Shown: positions 13,701 to 27,400 of the stretch, piece after piece
Layout: each line of letters begins with the position of its first letter
Numbering within the stretch: the stretch's first letter is position 1
Assembly (NCBI RefSeq): GCF_964204645.1
Contig: NC_134031.1
Location: 16,241,307 to 16,305,306 of the forward strand
Direction of reading: 5' to 3'
DNA: 64,000 nt
Origin: Tubulanus polymorphus
Taxonomy: Eukaryota; Nemertea; Palaeonemertea; Tubulaniformes; Tubulanidae
The notes under the pieces: generated by a model
Databases searched by the model: none
What the model saw: the letters and a program-made list of their open reading frames with translations, nothing else
Told to the model about the DNA's origin: nothing
Made by a program: the position numbers and the translations under genes

Positions 13701-16700
13701 AATAAAGACTTTCACTAGATCCTACAGACTAAGGGCGCGTTAAGAAAGTGATATTATCGTTATGTTGAAATCATGCATTAGTATTTTGTACCTATAGCTA
13801 TAGCGTCTGACAGCACGTTGCGGATATCTGTAATTTGAGAAACCACGAAGCAATTTAAAAACCGTTTTGTAGTTTTAAGGTGAAACCCGTGTACCGATCA
13901 GTTCAACTCATTATCCAAAAAAAAACAACAAAACAAACACAATCGAAGAAACCCTTTTCAGCATTGTGTGAATACAGCAGCAAACCTTGCGTAAGAGACA
14001 CAACCTCTGTCAATCTTCATTCATTACTGAAGTTAGCAACGTTATCTTAACTTCAATTTCTATCAGATTTTCGTCATTTTAGGCATGGTTTATGCTGTAG
14101 TCAAAAGCGGCATCGATAAAAAGTGTACACAGAAAAATAAAAACCCATCTTTTAGTTCGTATTTAAACGTTAGGAATTTCGAAACCCAAACAATGCATTC
14201 ATGGATATTTGTAAGTCGATGAATAAAAAGTTTCTTTCATAACTCACCTATCTCTTGGCAGCCAAGTTCCGGCCTCCTGGTCATCACTGGCTTCTGATGA
14301 ACCTCCTTCTTTGCCTGAATGAAATGAAATCATCGAAATGGTAAAATCCAACTGGTACGCTATAAAAAACACAAAGAATGTCGGTCTAACAAAATTTGAT
14401 TGCACAGTTGGATTGGAGGTACAGTTTTGTAAAAGAGGTTAAGTTTTAGGCTTATTTCTTGGACCTCAATACATACCAGGTACATGTAAGATTGAAGTCA
14501 TGAAAATGGGCCCTTACAGTCATTCAATTCAAATGAGCACTTTGTGCCTAACAGAAAACTGACCTGATGTTCCGGACATGGAGCCGTCACTGGACGCCGG
14601 CGTGGACTCCTCTAACACGCTATCGTCCAGTAGATGGCGTGTTCCCTGAAGGTATGGTAGTGTGACTTTACTCGGTAGACTACTCGCCCGATCATTGATT
14701 ACACCCGTGTGACTTAGAAAACTGTGAAAAAGAAACAAATTAAAACGAATAGAGTAATATCGAAGTAATTCATTAGTGAGACCTGTTTCGTCAACTTAAA
14801 CCAGCGGTCAGTTGCTCAAAAGTTGGTTAAAGATAACCAATGAATAAATACCATAGTAACAATGAACTTATAATTGTTACTTTGTCGACTATCCACTGGT
14901 TAACTCTAAACAACTTTTGAGCAACTGATCCCTGGGTCTGGTTTCATAGACTGGTATTAACTTTAACCCAGAGTCTAAGACAATTCATTTTTTAATTGAG
15001 TTTACCCCTGGGTCAAGTTAATACCAGTCAATAAACTGGGCCCTGGAGGTTATCAACTCAAATATTAGTCGATTGTGTTAAACAATGGATTTGAAGTTAA
15101 TATTGGTTTATAAAACGAGGCCCAGTCCCATGAAAAAATTGAAATAAATAAGAAACTGTGTTAGAAGCAATGTTTTCTTTGGACAAGTTTTAACATAGGT
15201 ACCGGGGTACATGAAAAACACTGAGCAATAATGAAATAGATTCTGGACCAATTATCATAGGTATCAATATAATGGATAATATCAATATAATGGAGAAAAA
15301 CTTTTTTCCACCTACGAATGAGTACTGATGACACCAAGATGGCCGCCAATTGCTAATAATTGTCCGATCTGCCTCAAAATATCTGCCTCAGGTATTAATG
15401 TCAGGTAGGCCTAAGGCGCATTTGTTTGAAATCGGTTTGTACAAAAATCATCGATGACTTACTTAGCACCAAGACTTCTGCATTTACGATGTCCCGGTAT
15501 GAACGCGGTTCCGCCGGGGGTTTGTAGAAATTGCGTATGGGCAGGCGGAGGAGCCGTATCGCTGCTCGTCCTGCCTAGACTAGAACAATCTTCACGACTT
15601 GCCGACAATGCGGTCGTCTGCGACGTCGTTACGTTTAAACTCGGAGGTTCGATCTTCAGAGATAATCTGTACACAGAAAAGTACGAAAAACGCGAAATGA
15701 GGATTTCGAAAGCTTAAAATTGAAATTCGAGGTTTCGTTTCATCTCCGTATTTTTTTGACTTACTTGTAGTTGTCATCTTCAACAAATTTCTGAAGCTCT
15801 TCGATATAACGAACTGATTTTAGGAAGTTTTGTACATGTTCTAATACTGGTAAATGATCTACAATTGTAAAGATAAGGCAATCTATACTATATACAGTGC
15901 AATTTCAAACCAAGAACGCATTCAAACTATTTTGCAGTTTTAATGAGCAAAACCCACAGATGATGATTTAACGATGACAGCTTCGAAGTTTTGACTAAAC
16001 TTCATCATCAGGATCCAGTTCCGCAGTTCTGAGTTAAATTTAACTCTATATAGAGTTAACTCATTGAAAATGAATTGATTTTAACTTTGAGTTAACTCTA
16101 ATTCACAATTGTGGAACAGGGCCCAGAGAATCAGGACCCAGTTCCACAGTTGCGAGTTAGAGTTAACTCTGAGTTAAAGTTAGTTAATTTTCGATGAGTT
16201 AACTCGTGAGTTAAATCTTAACTCGGAACTGTGGAACTGGACCCTGAGAAACAAACATGAAGTTTAGCCAAAACATCAGCACTGCTAGAATAAATTGTTA
16301 AATCATCATCAGTGGGTTTCTTTAATTTACTCTGATATACTGAGATTAATATCAGTCGACACGTACCGTACGTGGATTGCTGGAAGTCGGCAATAACTCT
16401 GAGAATATTATTCATCTGAATTCGACGCGGTTGACTTTCTAAACCACCGTGATGAGGATGAGCGACGTCGATATAGATTAAATCAGTCAAATATAAACCT
16501 ACAAATCGATAAGATACGCACGGCGTTAACAAGGGTTCTAGGAATACGACGGCGACAACAGGTGACCACTTCTGAATTCACCGTGCTACTTTCCCCGTTA
16601 TCTGATGAACATCAGTAGGAAATACCCAGAGAGTTGTTACCCTAACAGACCCAAGTAGTAAGCTAGACCGGTATTTCCATAAGAATTTCTCAACTTACCA

Positions 16701-19700
16701 TATGAAACGAAGATTTCAAAGTTTTAAAGTTCTGGACCCAGTTCCACAGTTGTGAGTTAGAGTTGAAATTAGCTCATTTTCAATTAGTTAACTCTGAGTT
16801 AAATCTTAACTCAGAACTGTGGAACTGGCTCCTTGGATCAGTTGCTCAAAAGTTGTTTTAGAGTTGACCAGTGGATAGTTGGCATAGTAATAAATAAAAG
16901 TTCATTGTTACTATGGTATTTATCCATTGGTTATCTTTAACCAACTTTTGAGCAACTGACCCGTGATGAGAAGCATGCAGAATACAATACATAATGCAAC
17001 ATTAACACAATTTCTCTGCGTTTTCATGAACTTTATCAAGTTTAGTCAAATTCCATGTTTTCCCCCCGGAAAAAAGATTATTTCCCTGTGATTTCCCCGT
17101 TTTCCAGAATCATAGTCACCCCTAGTGGACATCACTGACGTCGACATACCTAGATATGGTATACACGGTAGTTTGATATTATCCATATAATCTCGTAGTT
17201 TTTGTCGATTGCTATTCTCCGAGAAGAGATCGGCGATTTTCTCGTACGACGATTTGTCTTTTTTCGATAATATCTGCGGTAGAGATAAAGAAGTAGGAAT
17301 CAGAGATATTTTTACGCTCGACGCGGCAGTTTCATTTTTTGCGAATAAATAACGCGTCGATTCCACGAGAAACGCGAAACTCCCGAAGCAAAACAACGAT
17401 GCACGAAACGAATCGGCGAACAACTTGATTAGATAATGAAAATCAATAACCGCCGCCGCCGTCGTCGTCTGTACTTACCGCCCATGTTTTAGACAAACGG
17501 AATATAGGTGCGCTCTGCAGCGCAGATATCACGGCCATCACGGCGTGCAGGTTATTCAGATCGAGTAAACGTTTGCCGAGTTTGATGAAATTCGCGAGGA
17601 TTTCGGCGCGGTTCTTCAACGCCGTCGCGCTTAGAATCTCCTTTTGAACCCAAAAATTCACCTAGCAAAAAAAAAACCAAAATTTCGATTAGATTAAACA
17701 TTTCTAAGTACTGAATATATTTTTATGTAAAATATAGACTTAACTCCACCAAATAGAAATTACGAAGAAAATCTATTTATCAAGAATGGGTTACCCGCAT
17801 TGCTACTAATGCAATCGAGGATCCAGCAGGTTAGCTAGTAAATAGTTGGTCGTCCATATTTGATTTCTTCTTCTACATTTCAATTAAATCTAAATGAACT
17901 TTTCTCTTCAATGAGTCAATTATTCGTAGAAGAGTGAAAGTATTGTAGGCCTATATCTGGTGGGTGCTGTGATGCTATATAAGTTTGGGAGTCGAAAAAT
18001 TCAGTTCGAAGTTCATCGAAAATTAACTAATTTTGACAAAAGACGACCTACTGCTTGTCACACCATCTAGTGGGATAGCTAGATATGCGGGTTCCCCATT
18101 CAAATCAAAAACGAAAGAACATGACATTTCAGACTCTCTCTAAACACCTGACAATGGTTTCTAGAGAGTCTGAACTGTTACGTGCCTTTTCATTTTCAAT
18201 TCTTGATATAGGTTTCATTTGTGTTTTGAATTCTTTGTTCGTTTTTTATTCGTACGCATTGGGTTCATACATAATGTTGTACGTACATGATTAAATCTCC
18301 TCGTGAACGCGACTACGTTCGGAGCTTTCGTTAATTTCTCCTTCGTCGTCCAAGCACAACTCGTTAATTCCTAAACGACATACAAGCATACTTCATACGA
18401 TCGTGACAACAGCGCCGAATCATTTTAGAAAAAAATTCAAGTCTACTGCTCATTGGACATACATAGACAAACAGGTTAAATACTGTACTGCATACAGTAG
18501 GGGAGCGTTCACAAATTACGTACCTCAAAATCTCCCGTTTTTCTGACCCCCCTCCCCCTTTGTACCACCTTTGTACCAAATTCCCTGACCCCCCTCTTAG
18601 GTACGTACCATCGCACCCATGACCCCCCCCCCAATTATATTGATGCAAAGAACACAAATCAAAAAATATATAAATACCTGATTTCATTTAAAGTATTGTT
18701 GCTTATTGATTTTATATACCCGGTACTAAAAGCCGATAAAACACCAACGGCTATTTTCATTTGAGTTTGGTACATTAAGTACATACCAAGATTGATTAAT
18801 ACCCCCCTCCCTCAAAGTACGTACCTTTTTTGCTGACCCCCCTCCCCCCATGTACCACTTTATACCAAAATTCAGTAACCCCCCTCTCCCCCAATGGAGG
18901 TACGTAATTTATGAACGCTCCCAAGAACCTTGTTACAACCAACATCAGGGGACCAGAAAATATACATTTGTTATATCCAGTGCGACATTATTAGATTTTG
19001 CCTACTCGGAACGAAAAACAGGGTCCCGACGGATCGGTCATTCCCGGATATAAGGAGTTTTTATGGAGGAAATTTCAACTATGGAGGAAGCGTCTGCATC
19101 ACTTTCATATCCCGATCACTGAAGCAACGTTCTAAATAGGTGCTGTTTATCTCGGTAAACCGTTAGTTTGGTTGTTTGGTAAGCGAATTTGCATCCCTCA
19201 CACGACTGAGGTCCGATCTGAATTCGACAACTGCCTAATTGGGTAGAGAAAAAATCCTGGTCCCAACTGTACCAATTTAGGCATAGTTTACTGAACAGCT
19301 ACAGACATTTCCAATTGCCTATTTTCTCAAAATTGAAGGAGTTTTAAAGGATTTTCAGGTATTTTGCTTAAATCAGAGGAGTTTCAAGCACATTTAAAAG
19401 CAATGCCTGTTTAGAAGGAATCAAGAAGTCGTAGGGACCATGTATTAACCGAAAAATTACTATATGCGATGACATTTAAAAAGAGATATACCCCCATAGG
19501 CCTATATACGTATATAGCTTTTGAAATACGAAAATACAATACCCTATTATAGGACAACCCAACAAGTAAAAGTACAATTCAATCGAGCGTAACGCCACAA
19601 TTTGACGGTCGAATAAATACATTGACCATTCGCAATCAAATCAGTCTATATGGTGAAATCAATAAATAATACATTGACAAGTTCTAACATGACCGCCTGG

Positions 19701-22700
19701 TATTGATTTGAAAGGCTGCGTAACATCTGCCCCCATTGCATAAGTATCAATATAAGAGTCGAAATCTCATGACATGTACTACTGATACAGCATCTATATA
19801 AGGGTCGATATGAATTTCACCGGCGACCTTTGAAATGAGAGGCCCCACAAATCACTTACCTCAGGCTCGATTGACTTGAAAACCGGTAAATCCAGAAGAG
19901 TAATTTGACTCTGAAAAACAAAGGAGAATTTTGTTCTTTCAACTAGGTATTCAATTATGCGACAATACCATTTCCAAGAAACATGTTAATCAGCCATAGA
20001 CTCTGTTCAAGTAAGGGCCTACAGTTTCTTGAAACTGCTTTCTGTGAACAATTCAATATTGAAATGAGTTCATTGTCTAACTGAAATAACGAACCCAGGG
20101 TGAACTGTTCGAGACTTCAGCCGATACGGTTAGAGTAATTTGTTAGATTCCAGACGAAAGGACATCAATAGTTATCTTTGATTACACACAGGTATCATCG
20201 ACCTGAAGCCCTGAACCATGGACAGTCCATCCCTGAACCATGAACATCTAAAGTCCATGCCTGGACCAACCTGGTCCAGACATTCATAATTTATTCAGGA
20301 CTATAAACTTTGACCGTCTAAAATCGACAGTTTCTAGCCCATTATCGATCTAAAATTCTCAGGCGAGGTCCAAGAAACACACGACACATCAAAAATTGGG
20401 AAGAAAGGCAGTAATGAGTTTGAGAGAGATCCGAACAGCAGGTCACAGTCGCACGAAAGTTGGTTATTCATTATATAAATATCAATACACTACCACATTT
20501 AGAATGTTCTGAATTCAGCCCAAGCGTTCTCACTAGCAAAAAGTCTGTTCTAAATTGGTACCTTCCATTCTAGAACGGACCAATTTAGATGGACCAAAAA
20601 GACGGATCAATGTCCGTTCGTAAATTTTAGAACAGACATCTGTCACGTCTGGATAGAAACTTTGCCTTAATTGACTGTCAATCACGGTTGTGTCTAGCTG
20701 GACCAGTGATAACAGCAGATTTAAAACACAGGCCAAATATGGCATGGGCCTATAATCTCATGCGATCGCGGCTATTGATTTGGTCCATTTCAAATTGGTC
20801 CGTTCCAGGTACTTACCAAATTAGAATTTGGACAAATAGCAAGGAAATTAACAAAGCTTTAGTAACATAACAGTTTCAATTATCAGTGATCCAGGCACAT
20901 TTCAGCAACTGATCTCAAATTTGGTAACTACGAAATGAACACCCAAAACTTACCGCGAAATCTTCTGGCGAGACGCGCAAAACGTCGAACACGACCGCGT
21001 CGTAACTCTTCATCCTCGGCAACGTTCCACGTCCTCCGCCGGTTCCACTCGTGAGACCGTCCAGCGATTCGTGGCTACCTCCATACTGTTGATATACAGA
21101 ACAATATTTCATTGTTAACAAAATCACTGTTAAAAAGCTCCTCGAAGCTGCCTTCACTTTAAAATCAACAAACGCATAATGAATCGTTCATTAAAGGAGT
21201 TCACCGAAAAAAACTTCACCCGGTAGACGCGACGTAATCGCGGCGTCAGTCGAGCTTCGGCGGAACGAATACCGCGTTATCGAACGTCACGCGAAAACTA
21301 TTTACGACGGCTAAATCGAAATCGATACTTTTGACATTTATTGGCAACTGTAACGACGAGTTTTTTAATTTCGAATATTATTATTGTGTGACAATCTGTT
21401 ACGTGACAGATATTCGATATTGCGCTGCGTCCACTTCATGTTTCTAACATCACATACATATAGGCCCTATACATATACATATATATACCGCCTATTTCTT
21501 TTTTTCTTTGTGATTAATAAAATTACTAATAATCTATCGAACTATGGACTTTCCTCGATCTATAATGACTAATTCTTTGACTTTTGTTTCCGGGTTAGAT
21601 TCGAACGAACAATGTTACTATAGTGACTCAAATGATAAGTGATGAGTAAAAGCCCTCGACCGAAACGGATCGTTACAAATAGAGATATGGGGAATTTATT
21701 GTAATTTTCTAACTGGACGAAATTCCTGGATTGTCGAGGAAAATGATTGAAACTTGACTATTAATGATAAGTAAAAAAAACCCGTGAATTCGATATTCAT
21801 GACGAAAATAGGAAATTCCCTGAAAATTTGTTGCGACATTTTAATACGTAAACTTCGACCAACGTTATATAAGATATCAGGTCTCGCGAATAATAGACAG
21901 GTCTATAAATATCCTCGATATCAGGTATTATCGACTAGACAAATGGGGGCGAAGAACTTTTTGATAAAGAGTAATTTATGAACGAATAAATTCCATCGAT
22001 TCAACGGCGACCCAGATTTTCCTTTTCGATTCGTCAACATTTTCAAACTCTCAAAAACTGAATCCGGAAGCACACTAGATTCTTAAGTGTCGATAGTTTT
22101 TCGTTTTTCCGATATATTTCAATTTCATCACTTTTAAAGGAACTAATGAGTGATACGCTTAAGTGCAGTAATGAGTTGGATTGGACTCGAGGGACGTACA
22201 GTAATTAGAATTGTCAATCAATTAATTCTGTAGTCACATTATACTCACAACTGTTGAAGCGGTCTCAGATAATATATATGAGCCCGAAAGAGCTTTTATT
22301 TCCAGAACACTTTAGATTTTTTGGTGGCCCTGCACAATTCGCAAAAATGGAACCAACTCTCTGAAGTTCATTATCAAACTTTCTTAAAGCCATTATACTA
22401 AAGCCGCGATCTTGCAGAGACAACATGGCCGGGGTCAAACTTAAGCCCGGACCAGACCTGCATCAAATTTGACCTGTACCTAAATGAAAGCGCGTTCATA
22501 CGCAAATCACCCATTTTGCACCAGTACAAACAGTTGGCCCGGGTGAAATTTGGGCCACGTCAAAAACGTGCGCGCGATCTGGGCATTAGTGACAGCCTGT
22601 ATAAGCATTGTTACATTATAGAACGTGCAACTAATTACGAACACGAAGCAAATCTCACTGTAAACGCCCAGTATTGTGATAAAACCTACCCAAATCGTGT

Positions 22701-24392
22701 GCGGCATACCGCTTTATATTCGAGTTTATCTAAATCCTTTCAATATCTTAAAACGTCGTCCCTCGTTCGTGGTAGTCATGAAATAAATCCCGCAGACGCC
22801 ACGGCGCAATTCTTATCATCGCTACTACGAACGAGCCATTAGTTTAATATACACGACGACGCAGTCGCCTACTGATCCGAGCAGACGCCTCGATCGAAAC
22901 ACCGACGCAGTTCGGCAAGAACAGGAGCCGTCGCCGTCGCTGAAATCAATTCTACAGTGAGTTTTACGCAGTGGTCGCCGTCCTGAACATATTCCCACAG
23001 CCAGCGTCAGCTCCGTTGTATATACACAGCCGCGTCGTCGTCGGTGAAAACTAGTGAATAAAATATTATCGACAGGACGTTTAACGAGAAAATTTCATAA
23101 GCGCCGTCGCAGTGCATTACCTACTGACAACAACCACCGCCCAGAGTCAATAACGATATACACGCTTTTTTATGTTTCTAATTTGAATCAGCGGTAACGT
23201 TGCTGCGTTCAATTCATATCAGGTTTGCCGTGCGCGTCGAGTTCTGTTTTTTTTCTTTTCTTCGAACGCCGTATTGTCTATTACAACCAGTAACGTTTCG
23301 CGAATACCGCCGATAAAAGAGCGTCCCGTCGAGTGGTTTATCGTTAATGCGGAATCTTAAGCGCATTCTCTTTCTCGCTTTCAATTCCCCACCGGAACCC
23401 CGTTCGGTCGGGCCTCTTTTCTTAAAGAGGTAAATCGAGACGACCGACAAAGAGAAAGTTCGAACGTAAACGCATCACGGGCGTGCTCAAGAGGGGGTCT
23501 GACGGGGCATGAATGACCCGCTTTTTCAGTTGAGGAAAGATATTTCGATTACTTCATAGATTATGCAGTTTTTCCATGGTGACTGCCACATGGAAAAATT
23601 GCATAATTCTAAATTGATGTCACTGACAACAATTTAGAATTGGAATAGTTATATTTCCGAGCGGGTTTAATGTCTATAAAACATTTTAATGTTCATATCA
23701 TAGGGTCTAAATCGTCTAGGTCGTTTGAATTATGAAATTTGAAATCTAGTCCATTTCGCCGAGAAATTTGACCCCCTTAAAAATCCAAATACTCATGAAC
23801 AGCTATTCCCCCCTACTGGCCGATTTTCCTCAGAAGTGAACTGAGAGACCTGAGCCAAAAAGAAAGTTCTTAAAATCAAACACCCCCAACAGCGAGCTCG
23901 CCTCAATCAGTCAATGAATACATAGGCTATGTATAGTGTAAATATGACCTTCCATAAATCAGTGTCGATTAAAATATGATATTCTCGGTGACCTTGTCCT
24001 GTTTTCTGGAAAACTACTCGGGACAAGTGCAGCATTGTAGTAGTAGCAAGTGCCAAGCCAAACATACATCATCAATAAACAGAACCATAAAATTCCGGGC
24101 TAACGTGTCAAGGTTTATTGCGATTAATCTGTCGGTAATAAAGAGTCGATGGATATTTGAATAGCGGCGATAACTTCATCGATCTCCGTCGAAAAAAAAA
24201 AAGAAAAGCTGCCGAATAGAAAAAAAAGCTATCAAAGAAATTATGACAGCTTCGTTGATTCGCCATAGTTTAATCATGGACGCACAGCCCATGGAGTAAT
24301 CAATAATACAGTCTCCGCTCGCTACCGGGCAGGGCGAGGTGCTCGAGGAGTTCGACGCATGAATGACAAATAAACCAATCTCCGTTACAACA

Positions 24393-24439
<47 letters not shown>

Positions 24440-27400
24440 TAATCTAAATATCTATATATAATCTAAATATATCTTGCCGTATTAAATAGTCTAAATATAT
24501 CTTGCCGTATTTTTTGGATCGAAGGACTTCCTTGTACCGTGTAAAGGAAGTTTACGCTGTGGTTGCGCGAAGGAGAGTTTGAATAAAGACAGTAATTACC
24601 ATTATGATTATTAAACAAAGCGACTCCCATAGTTCCGTGGAATCCGCGAGAACCCGTAACGACCAAACGACATCGAAGTTAATCGAATAATCCGACTTTT
24701 ACGCGATCTTGATTAACATCACCGACATACGACGGAATTCGATGTATTTTTTAATCCCGGTCTAGAACTCTCGCAAACGAGTCGACTGAATGCATGCAAG
24801 CCTAAGGACTGAACGATAGCTTGACGTGTCATCTATATCTACGCATGCTCGTCATATGGGGGCCCCACTGTAGTTTTGATTTATAAATACTTAATTGCCA
24901 CAATTATCCGATGCTCCCATAACACAAATATGTAATTCCCGGGTAATCGTTAATTTATGCGCTAACACCTAAAATAATGGCGACAATTGGTTATGCACAG
25001 GGTGCAGTGAAAGCAATCACAGCTGTCTATGATTAAAGGGAACCCAGTGGTTAATTCCTACCCCCTATAATCAGTTGAAAAAAGAAATTATTATCATACG
25101 CTGAACAAGCAATCGGAGCTAAATTCTCTCGTCGTTAGTAAGGTGTAGGTACAGCTGAAATCACTGGATTGCTTAAGATGTTGAATTTCTTGTTTATTCT
25201 ATACAATAGAATCTAATGTTTCCGTAACTTCTTAATAAAAGATATCAACACCAATAAGCTTAAGCCTTTATGAAATTGAATGGTTGGAAAGTATGCCTGG
25301 ACAAATGAACAACACTTGCGCCTAACAGAATCAAGAATCAAAATGTCTGAAATCAACCCTCCACAATTCATTCCTTTTCAGGGTGGCCACTTTTATTCGA
25401 TTTCACTAAACCCCCCCCCCCCCGACTAGATCAGCCAAGAATCCAATAAATTAACCCTTTCAGTACTGACTAATCAATACCCTATAGTGCTGGAGATAAT
25501 TAGAAAATTTTGAAAAATTCCACCCTAGTTTGTTGAATAAAGGGAATACTAATGATTTATAATGCGGCTACACCGCGGTGCAGTGTATCCTTAGTTACAT
25601 ACATTTCACTATGTTTGACAGGTGCTACCATCTTTCAATAGAGATAAAAACTAATTACATCAATACTTCGCACTGCGGTGTAGATGCACTGATAGGGTTA
25701 ATACAGTCAAATAGGCTTACATTAGACATAGACGGAAACTGTTTGATTTTATGCGCAATCAAGCAAACTCTTCACAAATTTCCCCTGATGATTTTAAAAT
25801 CTTTATCACAAAATTTTCCGTTTATTCCTGAATTTTGTGAAGAAAAGAGAAGTCGTTGACTTTCTTCGAGTTCCAGGCAAGTGACCACCTTGTTTTTGTG
25901 CATTCGAAATTTGTGTTATTCGTGTATCCGATCAAATTAGTCTAAAACGCGACGTTTACCTTTAAATCTCCGAGGCCCGAGTGCAGCGATGATTTCGGTG
26001 TGGCATTGATATCTTGATCGGAGCTGGCCAGCGCTCTGTTGTCTTCTCCGTTCGACGAGTCATCCGGCGTGAGGATACGATGAGGTACGCTCATACTCTT
26101 CCTCCCAAAATCGAACTGTCAATACAAAACGAACGATACATCTTAAAGTTACCTTTCATTACAGATCGTAGGTCCTCACAGCGGAATAAAATCGCAATGG
26201 AATCGTACTATATCAAATCTAACAATTTGGAAATTGTTAGATCAATCGAAAGTGAAATTCAGTCAAACACGATTGATTTGGATCATTAGGGACAAATGAA
26301 ATTATTCCAGTCTATGAGCAGTATATAGGCACAGGGTCCGATCTAAGGAATTAAGGCTACTAGCCCGGGGGCAAGCATATCTGAAATTTTGCTTGCCCCC
26401 TCAAGAATCTACTTTCCCTACACAGACAGTCCGATTGGTGGCACTATCATCCGTTGTATCGAGTGGGAAAAAAGCTTTGTGACATCAAATTGCACTAGCC
26501 CGGGGGGGGGGGGGGGACAAGTGATAAATGATAACCTACTTGCCCTCATGGGAATATACTTGTCCTGGGTGATCGGAAAAGTGCTTAAATCAGACCCTGC
26601 AGGCAGGGTTCGATCTAAGGAAAGAAAACCATTTGCCCGTGGGGCGAGCATATATCTGAAATTTCGCCCGCCCCTTCGAAAATCAACGCGGCGAAATCAT
26701 CCATTGTATCGAGTGGGAAAAAAGCTTTGAGACATTAAATTACACTAGCCCGATGGAAAATTGATTATTCAATTCAAATTCAATTTAATCTTTATTGCAC
26801 CGTAATATATTGGAGTGAAGTCAATCTTAAGAATCAGCAGAACATGGCGTCACAAGCCCCGGGGCTTGTCATGCCATATCTGACATGGCGTCACAAGCCC
26901 CGAGTAAAATGCAGACTATATATAATTCACGCGGAACGAAGATATATGTTCGCGTCGAACGGACCACGTTTTTAAGGGCCGATACGACGTGTAAAACCTG
27001 AATGAGATAATTTCAAGTACCGGTATCAATGTGTAATAAATTTCTATTTTTTCTTAACTTATTGTCTAAATATATACTTACTAAATATTGTCTAAATATA
27101 TTATGTACTTATACGTTATTTTGAAGTATTCCGTTCAGTGCAACCACTTTGAAAGAAAATTATATCCCGTTTTTACTCCATAACTATATTCAGATGCATA
27201 TATATCGAAAGATTTTTATGTAAAATTCTTCGAATATGTTTTTCACAGGTTTCCGTTATGGTGCGAGACGATCAGGAGATCATCAGCTACATTTACATAA
27301 GCGATTTTTGTATATTTTTACATAGGAACAAAATAGAAACAACGATTTATAAACCTATTTCTAAGACTTAATGATTATTGTACTAATTTAAGATAATCAG

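Larger units (their letters stand above)
21086..25959. other. Large RalGPS intron with possible internal promoters
   Basis: This 4.9-kb intron separates the second and third coding exons. Two CpG-rich stretches stand out, about 21200-21310 and 22850-23110; the second has a TATA-like GTGTATATACAACG on the minus strand. Either could be an alternative RalGPS promoter. A 108-codon plus-strand reading frame at 22516-22842 has no family resemblance. The (AT)n run and a TTAA-flanked MITE are listed separately. Confidence 0.4.

Noticed and set aside
22516-22842. 108-codon plus-strand frame in a RalGPS intron
   Set aside because: No recognisable domain, no clear splice sites, and another open frame on the opposite strand over the same bases.
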